Under the pieces are notes generated by a model that did no database searches, had not been told where the DNA came from, and saw nothing but the letters and a program-made list of their open reading frames with translations. This document shows positions 1 to 6,686 of a stretch of 7,303 bases of DNA, piece by piece. The DNA is from Bacteroidota bacterium (GTDB lineage Bacteria > Bacteroidota > Bacteroidia > Flavobacteriales > Flavobacteriaceae). Position 1 is the first letter of the stretch, and each line of letters begins with the position of its first letter. The translations under genes and the position numbers were made by a program. The stretch covers positions 1 through 7,303 of the forward strand of contig JAEWKB010000306.1 of NCBI GenBank assembly GCA_023386255.1, in the 5' to 3' direction.

Positions 1-805
1 GGTTAGCACCACCGTGAAGAGGGCCCCAAAGCGCCGAAACACCGGCTGAGATAGAAGCAAATAATCCGGCGTGTGATGAACCTACCATCCTTACAGTTGA
101 TGTAGAACAGTTCTGCTCATGATCGGCATGTAGTATAAAAAGCTTGTCAAGCGCGTCAATTACCGTAGGGTTCACTGTGTAAGGCCCTGTAGGTAATTCA
201 AACATAAGCCTCATAAAGTTCTCTACATAACCTTTAGTATTATCATAATAATTTAGAGGGTAGCCCATCTGTTTCCTGTAGGTCCAGGTAGCAATAACAA
301 GGAATTTGCCCATGGTTTTGCATACCGCTTCATACATTTCTTTCTCATTAAAAACGTCAGCAGATTTCGGGTTAAATGCCGTTAACGCACTGGTGAGCGA
401 CGCAAGCACGCCCATAGGGTGGGCAGTTTTAGGAAACCCGTCAATGATGTTTTTCATTTCTTCATTAACAAGAGTATATTTCCTTATATCATTTTCAAAT
501 TTCTGAAGCTGGTCAGCCGTTGGAAGCTCGCCAAAAATCAACAGGTAAGATACCTCAAGGAAGTTAGCTTTTTCGGCAAGGTCTTCAATGGCATAGCCCC
601 TGTAACGCAGTATACCCTCTTCCCCGTCAAGGAAAGTAATCTCGCTTTTGCACACACCTGAATTTTTATAACCCGGGTCCATAGTAATGGCGCCGGTCTC
701 ACTGCGTAATTTATCAATATCAATGGCAACTTCATTTTCGGTACCTATTATTACCGGAAACTCATACTCTTTACCATTAATCTTTAATATTGCATTATCT
801 GACAT
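1..805 (-). CDS. gltA: Citrate synthase, 3'-truncated by the left window edge
   Basis: Catalyses condensation of oxaloacetate with acetyl-CoA to citrate, the entry step of the TCA cycle, in the cytoplasm. The frame opens at an ATG (805-803, MSDNAILKING) and runs without a stop to base 1, giving 268 complete codons. The family is recognised from GDGEEGILRYRGY-like, HPMGVLASLTSAL, ILHADHEQNCSTSTVRMVGS and GPLHGGAN blocks. From memory of the E. coli enzyme, the numbering matches exactly: His226 and His229 in HADHE and catalytic His264 in HGGAN. The other catalytic residues (His305, Asp362) would lie outside the window. The length and motifs fit the larger hexameric bacterial type (about 430 residues). 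At the position of E. coli Cys206, part of the NADH site, this protein has Thr206. It is preceded by the terminator of the LRR gene, so it probably has its own promoter. No Shine-Dalgarno sequence is visible. The family call is essentially certain. Confidence 0.97.
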   Translation of the reverse strand, partial: MSDNAILKINGKEYEFPVIIGTENEVAIDIDKLRSETGAITMDPGYKNSGVCKSEITFLDGEEGILRYRGYAIEDLAEKANFLEVSYLLIFGELPTADQLQKFENDIRKYTLVNEEMKNIIDGFPKTAHPMGVLASLTSALTAFNPKSADVFNEKEMYEAVCKTMGKFLVIATWTYRKQMGYPLNYYDNTKGYVENFMRLMFELPTGPYTVNPTVIDALDKLFILHADHEQNCSTSTVRMVGSSHAGLFASISAGVSALWGPLHGGAN

Positions 806-836
806 GATTGTTGTAATGATTAAATAATAATTCCTG

Positions 837-867
837 CGAATTTAATAAAATGTAATTTATTTATAAA
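837..867 (-). promoter_or_regulatory. Candidate gltA promoter (Bacteroidota type)
   Basis: On the minus strand, TTTA (867-864) and TAAATTCG (844-837) are separated by 19 bases. Each differs by one base from the Bacteroidota -33 (TTTG) and -7 (TAnnTTTG) consensus. The spacer has the expected length, and transcription would start about 25 bases before the ATG. The surroundings are very A+T-rich, so chance matches are easy. No exact TAnnTTTG exists between the upstream terminator and gltA. Confidence 0.4.
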
Positions 868-900
868 GAAAATTACGTACTAAAATAGCTAAATTTACAT

Positions 901-939
901 ATAAATAATAAAAGTCGATACTGTAAGATATCGACTTTT
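901..939 (-). terminator. Intrinsic terminator of the LRR surface-protein gene
   Basis: A perfect 11-bp inverted repeat (910-920 with 929-939, arm AAAAGTCGATA) encloses an 8-base loop. On the minus strand it is followed by TTTTATTATTTAT, a T-rich but interrupted tract. It begins about 33 bases past the stop codon of the LRR gene and should separate that transcript from gltA. Confidence 0.75.
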
Positions 940-972
940 GATAATTATTTAAAAATTAATATATTTTGATTG

Positions 973-3354
973 CTACTCTTTAACCAGTTTTTCAACCTTC
1001 ATACCTTTATCTGTCCTAATCTTAAGGAAGTACATGCCCGTTGCCCTGTTTAGAATATCTAAAGTATTGCTGTAGTTCACTTCAAGCAGCCTGCTCTGAG
1101 CATCATATAGCTCAACTGATTGTACTTCAGTATCTGCTTTAATGTTTACAATGCCTTTAGATGGATTAGGATACACAGTTACAGAGTTATCTGCTTTAAA
1201 GTCGCCCCTGCTAAGCACCTGGAACATAGTAGTAGCATTGTTAGTTGTAATAGGCCAGTTATAGTCAAAGTAAATATTTGCTTTTGCCGTTACATCATCG
1301 CCAGCCTGTAGTGTATTCTTAGACTTTATCTTATAAACAAAATTCCCTTTTTGCCCTGCTCCAAGGTTAATATTGTTGAATAAGTATTCAACTTTGTTTC
1401 CTGTAACCCGTACATCCACAGCATGCGAGGCTGTAAGCAGTTGAAGGGAATTAATATCAAAATCAGCAGCATTTATGTCCTGCCTTACCACAATAAAAGT
1501 GGCAGGAGCCGTACCTGTATTTTCAAAATTAATATTATAATGTAAATAGTCTCCAATTTTATCAGGATGAACAAAATCGCCTTCAAGGCAGGTAATGTCA
1601 TTAGGATCGTATGAGCCAACAAGTTCATTTGTAACTACAAATGCATTGTCTGCAGGGGTCTCATCGCCTGCTGCAGGTGTTACTGCCGCCATAAAAGTTA
1701 CAGTATCACCATTGTTTAGTGGTGGTGTTTCCATGGGGCCGTTGGCATTAAGCACTATATACATTATACGGCTTTCAAATGGCATGAGCGATGTATAGGC
1801 CCATATTGCAGTACCTGTGCCCACCAATGCCGGTACAGGGTCGGCACTTACATAGTCATGAACGGCATCATCAAAAGCAAATGTAACATCTCCCGAAAGT
1901 ATCTGATTGCCTTTGTTTCTTATCAGCAGCCTATACGTCGCATCAAATCCGGGTTGTGACCAACCGGGAATAATTACAACTTCAACATCGGGGTGTGAGC
2001 CATTGGGCGTGATACAAAAATTTTGCACGCTGCTATTATTATTGTTATTGGCAAAATTTATATCCTGAGAGGCAGGATTCACTACAAACCAGTTATTTTC
2101 AAACACTGGTGTTACTGTATGTGTACCCGTATGCGCATATAAACTGTAGCTACCTGTACCATTAGTATACGTGTAACCGGTATTGCTGCCTGTAGTTACT
2201 TTTACCTTAATATGATCATTAAACACATCGGCGCCGGTACCACAACCATTATTATCTGCATCAATTGTCAGCTGTCCGGTAATTGTATTATAGTTTCCCC
2301 CGGGCGTAAATGAACAGTAGGTGTTTACATTTACTGTCGGGTTACTGTTTATAACAGATGTAAGATAGCTTTCCTCCCCCTCATCTATACATACAAATTC
2401 AATATCAAGGAGATCTAAAAAAATGTTACTGTACGTATTTTTACCATTCTTGAGGTTCATAGTCTCAATACCATAACCGGTAATGTCAAGCCTGTCAAGC
2501 AGGGGATTTAAACTAAAATCAAGCGATGTAAGATCATCGCAGGAGCCGCATTCAAATTTTTTAAGTTTCGGACATGCACTAACATCTACAGATGTAAATT
2601 GCGCCATATCAAATGTTATATCCTCCAAATCCGGAAGGTTTCCGAATGTTACGGAATTAACAGGTGAATGCGTTAAATCTATCATTCTCAATGATGTACA
2701 TGGCGAAACATCAATTGTTGTAATATCATTGGCTGTTAAATCAAGCGTTTCAAGAGCAGTACAGCCTGTGAGGATAATGCTATTTATCCCGCATAGAGAT
2801 AAATTTAGGCTTTTAAGGTTACTACATCCTGTAAAATTAACTGTATTAAAGTCGGCTGTTACAAAGCTATAATCAATAAGGCTGGTGTTGTTGGTACAAT
2901 TCAGCAAGCCTATATGCCCACCTGTTAAATCAAGAGCTGTAAAACTGGTACAATTTGATAAATTCAGGACGGAAAGATTGCAATCATATAACCTTAGCAT
3001 TTGCAATAAAGTTAAATCAGATAAATCTAATGAAGTTATATTGATATCAATAAAAACTTCAAGTGCTTGCAAATTAGCAAAAGATCTGATCCCTTCCAGA
3101 GATGTTATAGTAATGGTAGGATTGCCGGTAGGATTAAATCTGATATTTGTAACAGCAAGTGCTTCTGATACCTGAATTTCGTTATCATTATTTATGTCAA
3201 TATCCTCACCTCCTCCGGTAAGGCTTATATCAAAATCATTATTATTTTCCGCATTAAGCAAAAGACTTTTAAAGACCGAGTCAGCTATATTTACAATCTG
3301 CGCATTGGCAAATGCACATCCAAACAGCAACAGAAATAATAATTTCGTTTTCAT
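973..3354 (-). CDS. Secreted leucine-rich-repeat protein with T9SS C-terminal sorting domain
   Basis: A predicted surface or secreted protein of 793 residues; the ligand is unknown. Residues 1-18 form a signal peptide (Lys-rich start, LLFLLLF core, cleavage after ANA before Gln19). Residues 53-64 (DINNDNEIQVSE) match a 12-residue EF-hand calcium loop. Residues 95-305 hold ten tandem LRRs of 21-22 residues. Cys322 and Cys347 bracket a segment like the cap that follows LRRs in many Bacteroidota proteins. Residues about 351-445 look like a beta-sandwich carrier module (GQLTIDADNNG, then GSYSLY). Residues about 450-578 look Ig-like or DUF11-like. Residues about 580-712 start with SYDPND and resemble the module called DUF7619 in flavobacterial surface proteins. 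Residues 724-793 are a Por type A sorting domain (VYPNPSKG, then GMYFLKI). By family knowledge, the protein crosses the inner membrane by Sec and the outer membrane by T9SS, and the sorting domain is then removed. No good promoter is visible before it. Adhesion or protein binding is inference only. The T9SS and LRR calls are strong; the middle-domain names are tentative. Confidence 0.9.
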   Translation of the reverse strand: MKTKLLFLLLFGCAFANAQIVNIADSVFKSLLLNAENNNDFDISLTGGGEDIDINNDNEIQVSEALAVTNIRFNPTGNPTITITSLEGIRSFANLQALEVFIDINITSLDLSDLTLLQMLRLYDCNLSVLNLSNCTSFTALDLTGGHIGLLNCTNNTSLIDYSFVTADFNTVNFTGCSNLKSLNLSLCGINSIILTGCTALETLDLTANDITTIDVSPCTSLRMIDLTHSPVNSVTFGNLPDLEDITFDMAQFTSVDVSACPKLKKFECGSCDDLTSLDFSLNPLLDRLDITGYGIETMNLKNGKNTYSNIFLDLLDIEFVCIDEGEESYLTSVINSNPTVNVNTYCSFTPGGNYNTITGQLTIDADNNGCGTGADVFNDHIKVKVTTGSNTGYTYTNGTGSYSLYAHTGTHTVTPVFENNWFVVNPASQDINFANNNNNSSVQNFCITPNGSHPDVEVVIIPGWSQPGFDATYRLLIRNKGNQILSGDVTFAFDDAVHDYVSADPVPALVGTGTAIWAYTSLMPFESRIMYIVLNANGPMETPPLNNGDTVTFMAAVTPAAGDETPADNAFVVTNELVGSYDPNDITCLEGDFVHPDKIGDYLHYNINFENTGTAPATFIVVRQDINAADFDINSLQLLTASHAVDVRVTGNKVEYLFNNINLGAGQKGNFVYKIKSKNTLQAGDDVTAKANIYFDYNWPITTNNATTMFQVLSRGDFKADNSVTVYPNPSKGIVNIKADTEVQSVELYDAQSRLLEVNYSNTLDILNRATGMYFLKIRTDKGMKVEKLVKE
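976..1185 (-). other. T9SS type A C-terminal sorting domain
   Basis: Codons 724-793 encode the terminal secretion signal. It has the VYPNPSKGIVNI opening motif, a middle strand VQSVELYDAQSRLLE, then GMYFLKIRTDKG and a basic end EKLVKE at the C-terminus. This order is the hallmark of the Por secretion type A domain of the Bacteroidota. It implies that the organism carries the PorK/L/M/N/SprA machinery elsewhere. Confidence 0.93.
2440..3072 (-). repeat. Ten tandem 21-22-residue leucine-rich repeats (protein-level repeat)
   Basis: Codons 95-305 of the surface-protein gene encode repeats starting at residues 95, 116, 137, 158, 179, 200, 221, 242, 263 and 285. Nine are exactly 21 residues and the ninth is 22. 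The pattern is roughly (S/A/L)Lxx(L/I)DL(T/S)xxx(I/L)xx(I/V/L)(D/N)(V/F/L)(S/T)xCx. The repeats have diverged strongly in DNA sequence, so they are old and unlikely to recombine readily. Position 20 is Cys in five of the ten units. Confidence 0.9.
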
Positions 3355-3434
3355 AAGCAGGTTTTATTGTGGGTAAATTTAACAAACTTTATCTTATGCA
3401 TCCATGGCTATGTGATTAATTTTAAATTACTTAT

Positions 3435-3462
3435 AAAAAAAACACCTGCCGAGGCAGGTGTT
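3435..3462 (-). terminator. Intrinsic terminator of eno
   Basis: On the minus strand, AACACCTGC and GCAGGTGTT (3462-3454 and 3449-3441) form a 9-bp stem around a CTCG loop. An uninterrupted run of T follows (3442-3435, the first two being stem bases). It starts about 21 bases after the eno stop codon. This is the most GC-rich and cleanest terminator in the window, and it should largely insulate the LRR gene from eno transcription. Confidence 0.92.
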
Positions 3463-3483
3463 CTATATCAAAAAGTTTTTTAA

Positions 3484-4785
<1,302 letters not shown>

Positions 4786-4817
4786 TTAATTTTTTGGTTG
4801 ATTTATTATAATAGTAA

Positions 4818-4851
4818 CAAATTTAGATAAATTAAATTATCAAAAAATTTG
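4818..4851 (-). promoter_or_regulatory. Candidate eno promoter with overlapping A+T-rich dyad
   Basis: TAAATTTG (4825-4818, minus strand) matches the TAnnTTTG -7 box exactly and lies 42 bases before the eno ATG. A TTTTTTG (4847-4841) could act as the -33 box, but the spacer is 15 rather than about 19 bases. The spacer itself is a 16-base palindrome with one mismatched pair (4826-4841, GATAATTTAATTTATC on the minus strand). Outside it, CAAATTT and AAATTTG form a further pair, offset by two bases. The -7 box is credible; a role for the dyad is only inferred. Confidence 0.5.
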
Positions 4852-4857
4852 TCTGTC

Positions 4858-4883
4858 AAAAACTTATAAACGCAAACGTTATA
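4858..4883 (-). terminator. Weak candidate terminator after carA
   Basis: On the minus strand, TATAACG-TTTG-CG(T)TTATA can form a 7-bp stem with one bulged base, followed by AG and a run of five T. It starts just after the carA stop. The stem is short and A+T-rich, so read-through from carA into eno is likely even if it works. Confidence 0.35.
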
Positions 4884-4889
4884 GAGAAA

Positions 4890-6008
4890 CTAAGCTTCCT
4901 CAGCCCTGGCTTTTTCTATATTCTTTATGAACTCATCAAATAAGTAAGTTGCATCATGTGGGCCCGGGCTGGCCTCAGGGTGATATTGTACTGAAAAGCA
5001 GTTTTTGCTCTTCATGCGCATACCGGCAACAGTGCCATCATTAATATGTTCATGAGTTATTTCAAAGTCAGGATGTTTTTCTAACTCCTCCCTAACCACA
5101 GCAAAACCATGGTTTTGAGATGTTATCTCACCTTCACCCGTCAGGATATTCTTTACAGGATGATTTATGCCCCTGTGTCCATTGAACATTTTATAGGTAG
5201 AAATACCATTGGCAAGGGCTATTACCTGGTGGCCAAGGCAAATACCAAATAAAGGCTCATTCTTCTTCAGGATTTCCCTGGCTGTTTCCTGTGCCACTAA
5301 AAGCGGATCAGGATCACCGGGCCCGTTAGACAGAAAGTAACCATCAGGATTAAACTGGCTCATCACTTCATAAGAAGTATCATAAGGAAACACCTTAATG
5401 TAGCAGTCCCTTGCAGCAAGGTTACGAAGGATGTTCTTCTTGATACCCAGGTCAAGGGCGGCAATCTTATATTTTGCTGTAGGCTCTCCTATAAAGTAGG
5501 GTTCGCGTGTAGATACTTTAGAAGAAAGCTCCAGGCCTTTCATATCAGGCACTTCCGCAAGGCGTCTTTTCAATTCGTCAATTGGCGTACCATCTGTGGA
5601 TATGGCAGCATTCATTGCGCCGTTCTCACGGATATAACTAACCAACGCCCTTGTATCAACATCTGATATAGCCACAAGATTATGTTTCTCAAAGTAATCT
5701 TTAAGCCCTTCAGTTGAATTGGTACGGGAGTGGTTAAAGCTAAAGTTTTTACATACCAGGCCCGAAATCATTATTTCATCAGCCTCTATCTCTTCATCAT
5801 TTGTACCGTAATTGCCAATATGGGCATTAGAAGCAACCATAATCTGCCCAAAATACGATGGATCGGTAAAAATCTCCTGGTAACCGGTCATTCCGGTATT
5901 GTAGCATACTTCTCCAAAAGTAGTACCTTCAATACCTATAGACTTCCCGTAGAAGATGGTGCCATCAGCAAGAAGTAAGATGGCCTGTTTTCTGTTTGAA
6001 TATTTCAT
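4890..6008 (-). CDS. carA: Carbamoyl-phosphate synthase, small (glutaminase) subunit
   Basis: Hydrolyses glutamine and channels ammonia to CarB, which makes carbamoyl phosphate for arginine and pyrimidine synthesis; cytoplasmic. The 372-residue product has the usual length. The N-terminal CarA-specific domain shows LADGTIFYGKSIG (13-25), FGEVCYNTGMTGYQEIFTDPSY (31-52) and SDVDTRALV. The C-terminal class I amidotransferase domain has SNGPGDP (227-233), nucleophile Cys257 in GICLGHQ, the SQNHGF block (297-302), and His343 and Glu345 in QYHPEASPGPHD. The triad is complete. The start fits the family, and a promoter lies about 24 bases before the ATG. The next gene is eno rather than carB, so the large subunit must be encoded elsewhere. 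It follows the terminator of the ribosomal operon, so it is an independent unit, and regulation is most likely at its promoter. Confidence 0.98.
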   Translation of the reverse strand: MKYSNRKQAILLLADGTIFYGKSIGIEGTTFGEVCYNTGMTGYQEIFTDPSYFGQIMVASNAHIGNYGTNDEEIEADEIMISGLVCKNFSFNHSRTNSTEGLKDYFEKHNLVAISDVDTRALVSYIRENGAMNAAISTDGTPIDELKRRLAEVPDMKGLELSSKVSTREPYFIGEPTAKYKIAALDLGIKKNILRNLAARDCYIKVFPYDTSYEVMSQFNPDGYFLSNGPGDPDPLLVAQETAREILKKNEPLFGICLGHQVIALANGISTYKMFNGHRGINHPVKNILTGEGEITSQNHGFAVVREELEKHPDFEITHEHINDGTVAGMRMKSKNCFSVQYHPEASPGPHDATYLFDEFIKNIEKARAEEA

Positions 6009-6031
6009 TGTAGTGTGTTGTTGTAGTTGTG

Positions 6032-6062
6032 CAAATTTAGTTTTTAAAACCTGCTTCGCAAA
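6032..6062 (-). promoter_or_regulatory. carA promoter (TTTG-N19-TAnnTTTG)
   Basis: On the minus strand, TTTG (6062-6059), exactly 19 bases, then TAAATTTG (6039-6032). This matches the Bacteroidota primary-sigma consensus at every defined position, and transcription should begin near 6025. The 5' leader would then be only about 17 bases, too short for a riboswitch or leader-peptide attenuator. It is the best promoter in the window. Confidence 0.8.
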
Positions 6063-6074
6063 ACAGCTGTTTGC
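6058..6074 (-). promoter_or_regulatory. Near-palindrome covering the carA -33 box; possible operator
   Basis: The plus strand reads GCAAAACAGCTGTTTGC. Its 12-base core AAACAGCTGTTT (6061-6072) is a perfect palindrome, and the symmetry extends to GC at both ends if one A is allowed to bulge. The -33 TTTG lies inside it. This is where a dimeric repressor would block polymerase. I cannot name the protein; an operator role is inference. Confidence 0.35.
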
Positions 6075-6082
6075 AAAAAGGC

Positions 6083-6115
6083 AAAAAAAAAGGACAAACT
6101 TAAAAGTTTATCCTT
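6083..6115 (-). terminator. Intrinsic terminator closing the rpoA-rplQ operon
   Basis: On the minus strand, AAGGATAAACT (6115-6105) pairs with AGTTTGTCCTT (6100-6090) around a four-base loop. The 11-bp stem has one U-G wobble and runs directly into nine T (6091-6083, the first two shared with the stem). It starts about 32 bases after the rplQ stop and separates the ribosomal operon from carA. Confidence 0.9.
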
Positions 6116-6146
6116 AATTTTTATTTGAAAATCAATAGCTGCATAA

Positions 6147-6656
6147 TTATTCTGTAGCTTCTTTGTTTTCTTCAGTCTCAGCTGCAGGAGCTTCCTTTGC
6201 AGGAGCAGCCTCGGCAGCAGGAGCAGTTTCAGCTTTTTTAGAAGAACGGCTACGACGAGTCGTTTTCTTTTCTTCTTTCTTAACTGCATTGTACAGTTCG
6301 TTGAAGTCTACAAGCTCAATCATTGCCATATCAGCGTTGTCACCAAGACGGTTTCCAAGCTTAATGATACGGGTATATCCGCCCGGACGATCGCCTACTT
6401 TAGCAGCTACTTCCCTGAAAAGTTCAGTAACGGCATATTTGTTCCTTAGGTAAGCGAAAACGATACGCCTGTTGTGCGTAGTGTCTTCTTTTGATTTTGT
6501 AACCAAAGGCTCAACAAATTGTTTAAGCGCTTTAGCTTTGGCAACAGTCGTATTAATACGCTTGTGCTCTATAAGTGAGCAGGCCATGTTAGCAAGCATA
6601 GCTTTCCTATGCCCAGTTTGCCTGCTTAAGTGATTTACTTTTTTTCCGTGTCTCAT
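6147..6656 (-). CDS. rplQ: Ribosomal protein L17 with an acidic/Ala-rich C-terminal extension
   Basis: Structural protein of the 50S subunit. Residues 1-125 are the conserved L17 fold: [21 protein letters not shown] at the start, then [17 protein letters not shown], a second basic block at [34 protein letters not shown] (90-111) and IELVDFNE (113-120). The E. coli protein stops at about residue 127. Here a tail (126-169) continues, first basic ([16 protein letters not shown]) and then rich in Ala, Glu and Pro. Tails like this are known to me from other Bacteroidota L17 proteins; their role is unclear. The gene starts 30 bases after rpoA ends, with no promoter or Shine-Dalgarno in the gap, so the two are cotranscribed. 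A strong terminator follows. The identity is certain. Confidence 0.99.
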   Translation of the reverse strand: MRHGKKVNHLSRQTGHRKAMLANMACSLIEHKRINTTVAKAKALKQFVEPLVTKSKEDTTHNRRIVFAYLRNKYAVTELFREVAAKVGDRPGGYTRIIKLGNRLGDNADMAMIELVDFNELYNAVKKEEKKTTRRSRSSKKAETAPAAEAAPAKEAPAAETEENKEATE

Positions 6657-6686
6657 TGCTATATAATTTAAACCTTACGGCCCGGA

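Noticed and set aside
2483..2872. Plus-strand open frame of 129 codons inside the LRR gene
   Set aside because: It lies wholly antisense to a gene with a clear repeat pattern, has no recognisable domain, and is rich in Ser/Val as expected from the complement of Leu/Asp/Thr codons.
3316..3354. Lipoprotein signal (Cys13 after LFG) in the LRR protein
   Set aside because: Phe at the -2 position is a poor lipobox residue, and a better signal peptidase I site (ANA before Gln19) follows directly. T9SS cargo normally carries that type.
3374..3391. Promoter for the LRR gene at TAAATTTA or AAAGTTTG
   Set aside because: Each is one base off the -7 consensus, and no TTTG-like element occurs about 19 bases upstream of either. 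In DNA this A+T-rich that is not enough to call a promoter.
901..3462. The hairpins on both sides of the LRR gene as ends of a mobile element
   Set aside because: The two stems have unrelated sequences, each is followed by a T-rich run in the direction of transcription, and no transposase or target-site duplication is visible. They are better explained as terminators.
6044..6289. Minus-strand open frame with a Lys/Leu-rich product overlapping the end of rplQ
   Set aside because: It is the shifted frame of the repetitive Ala/Glu/Lys tail of L17 and runs on through the terminator at 6083-6115. Its low-complexity composition comes from the tail codons.
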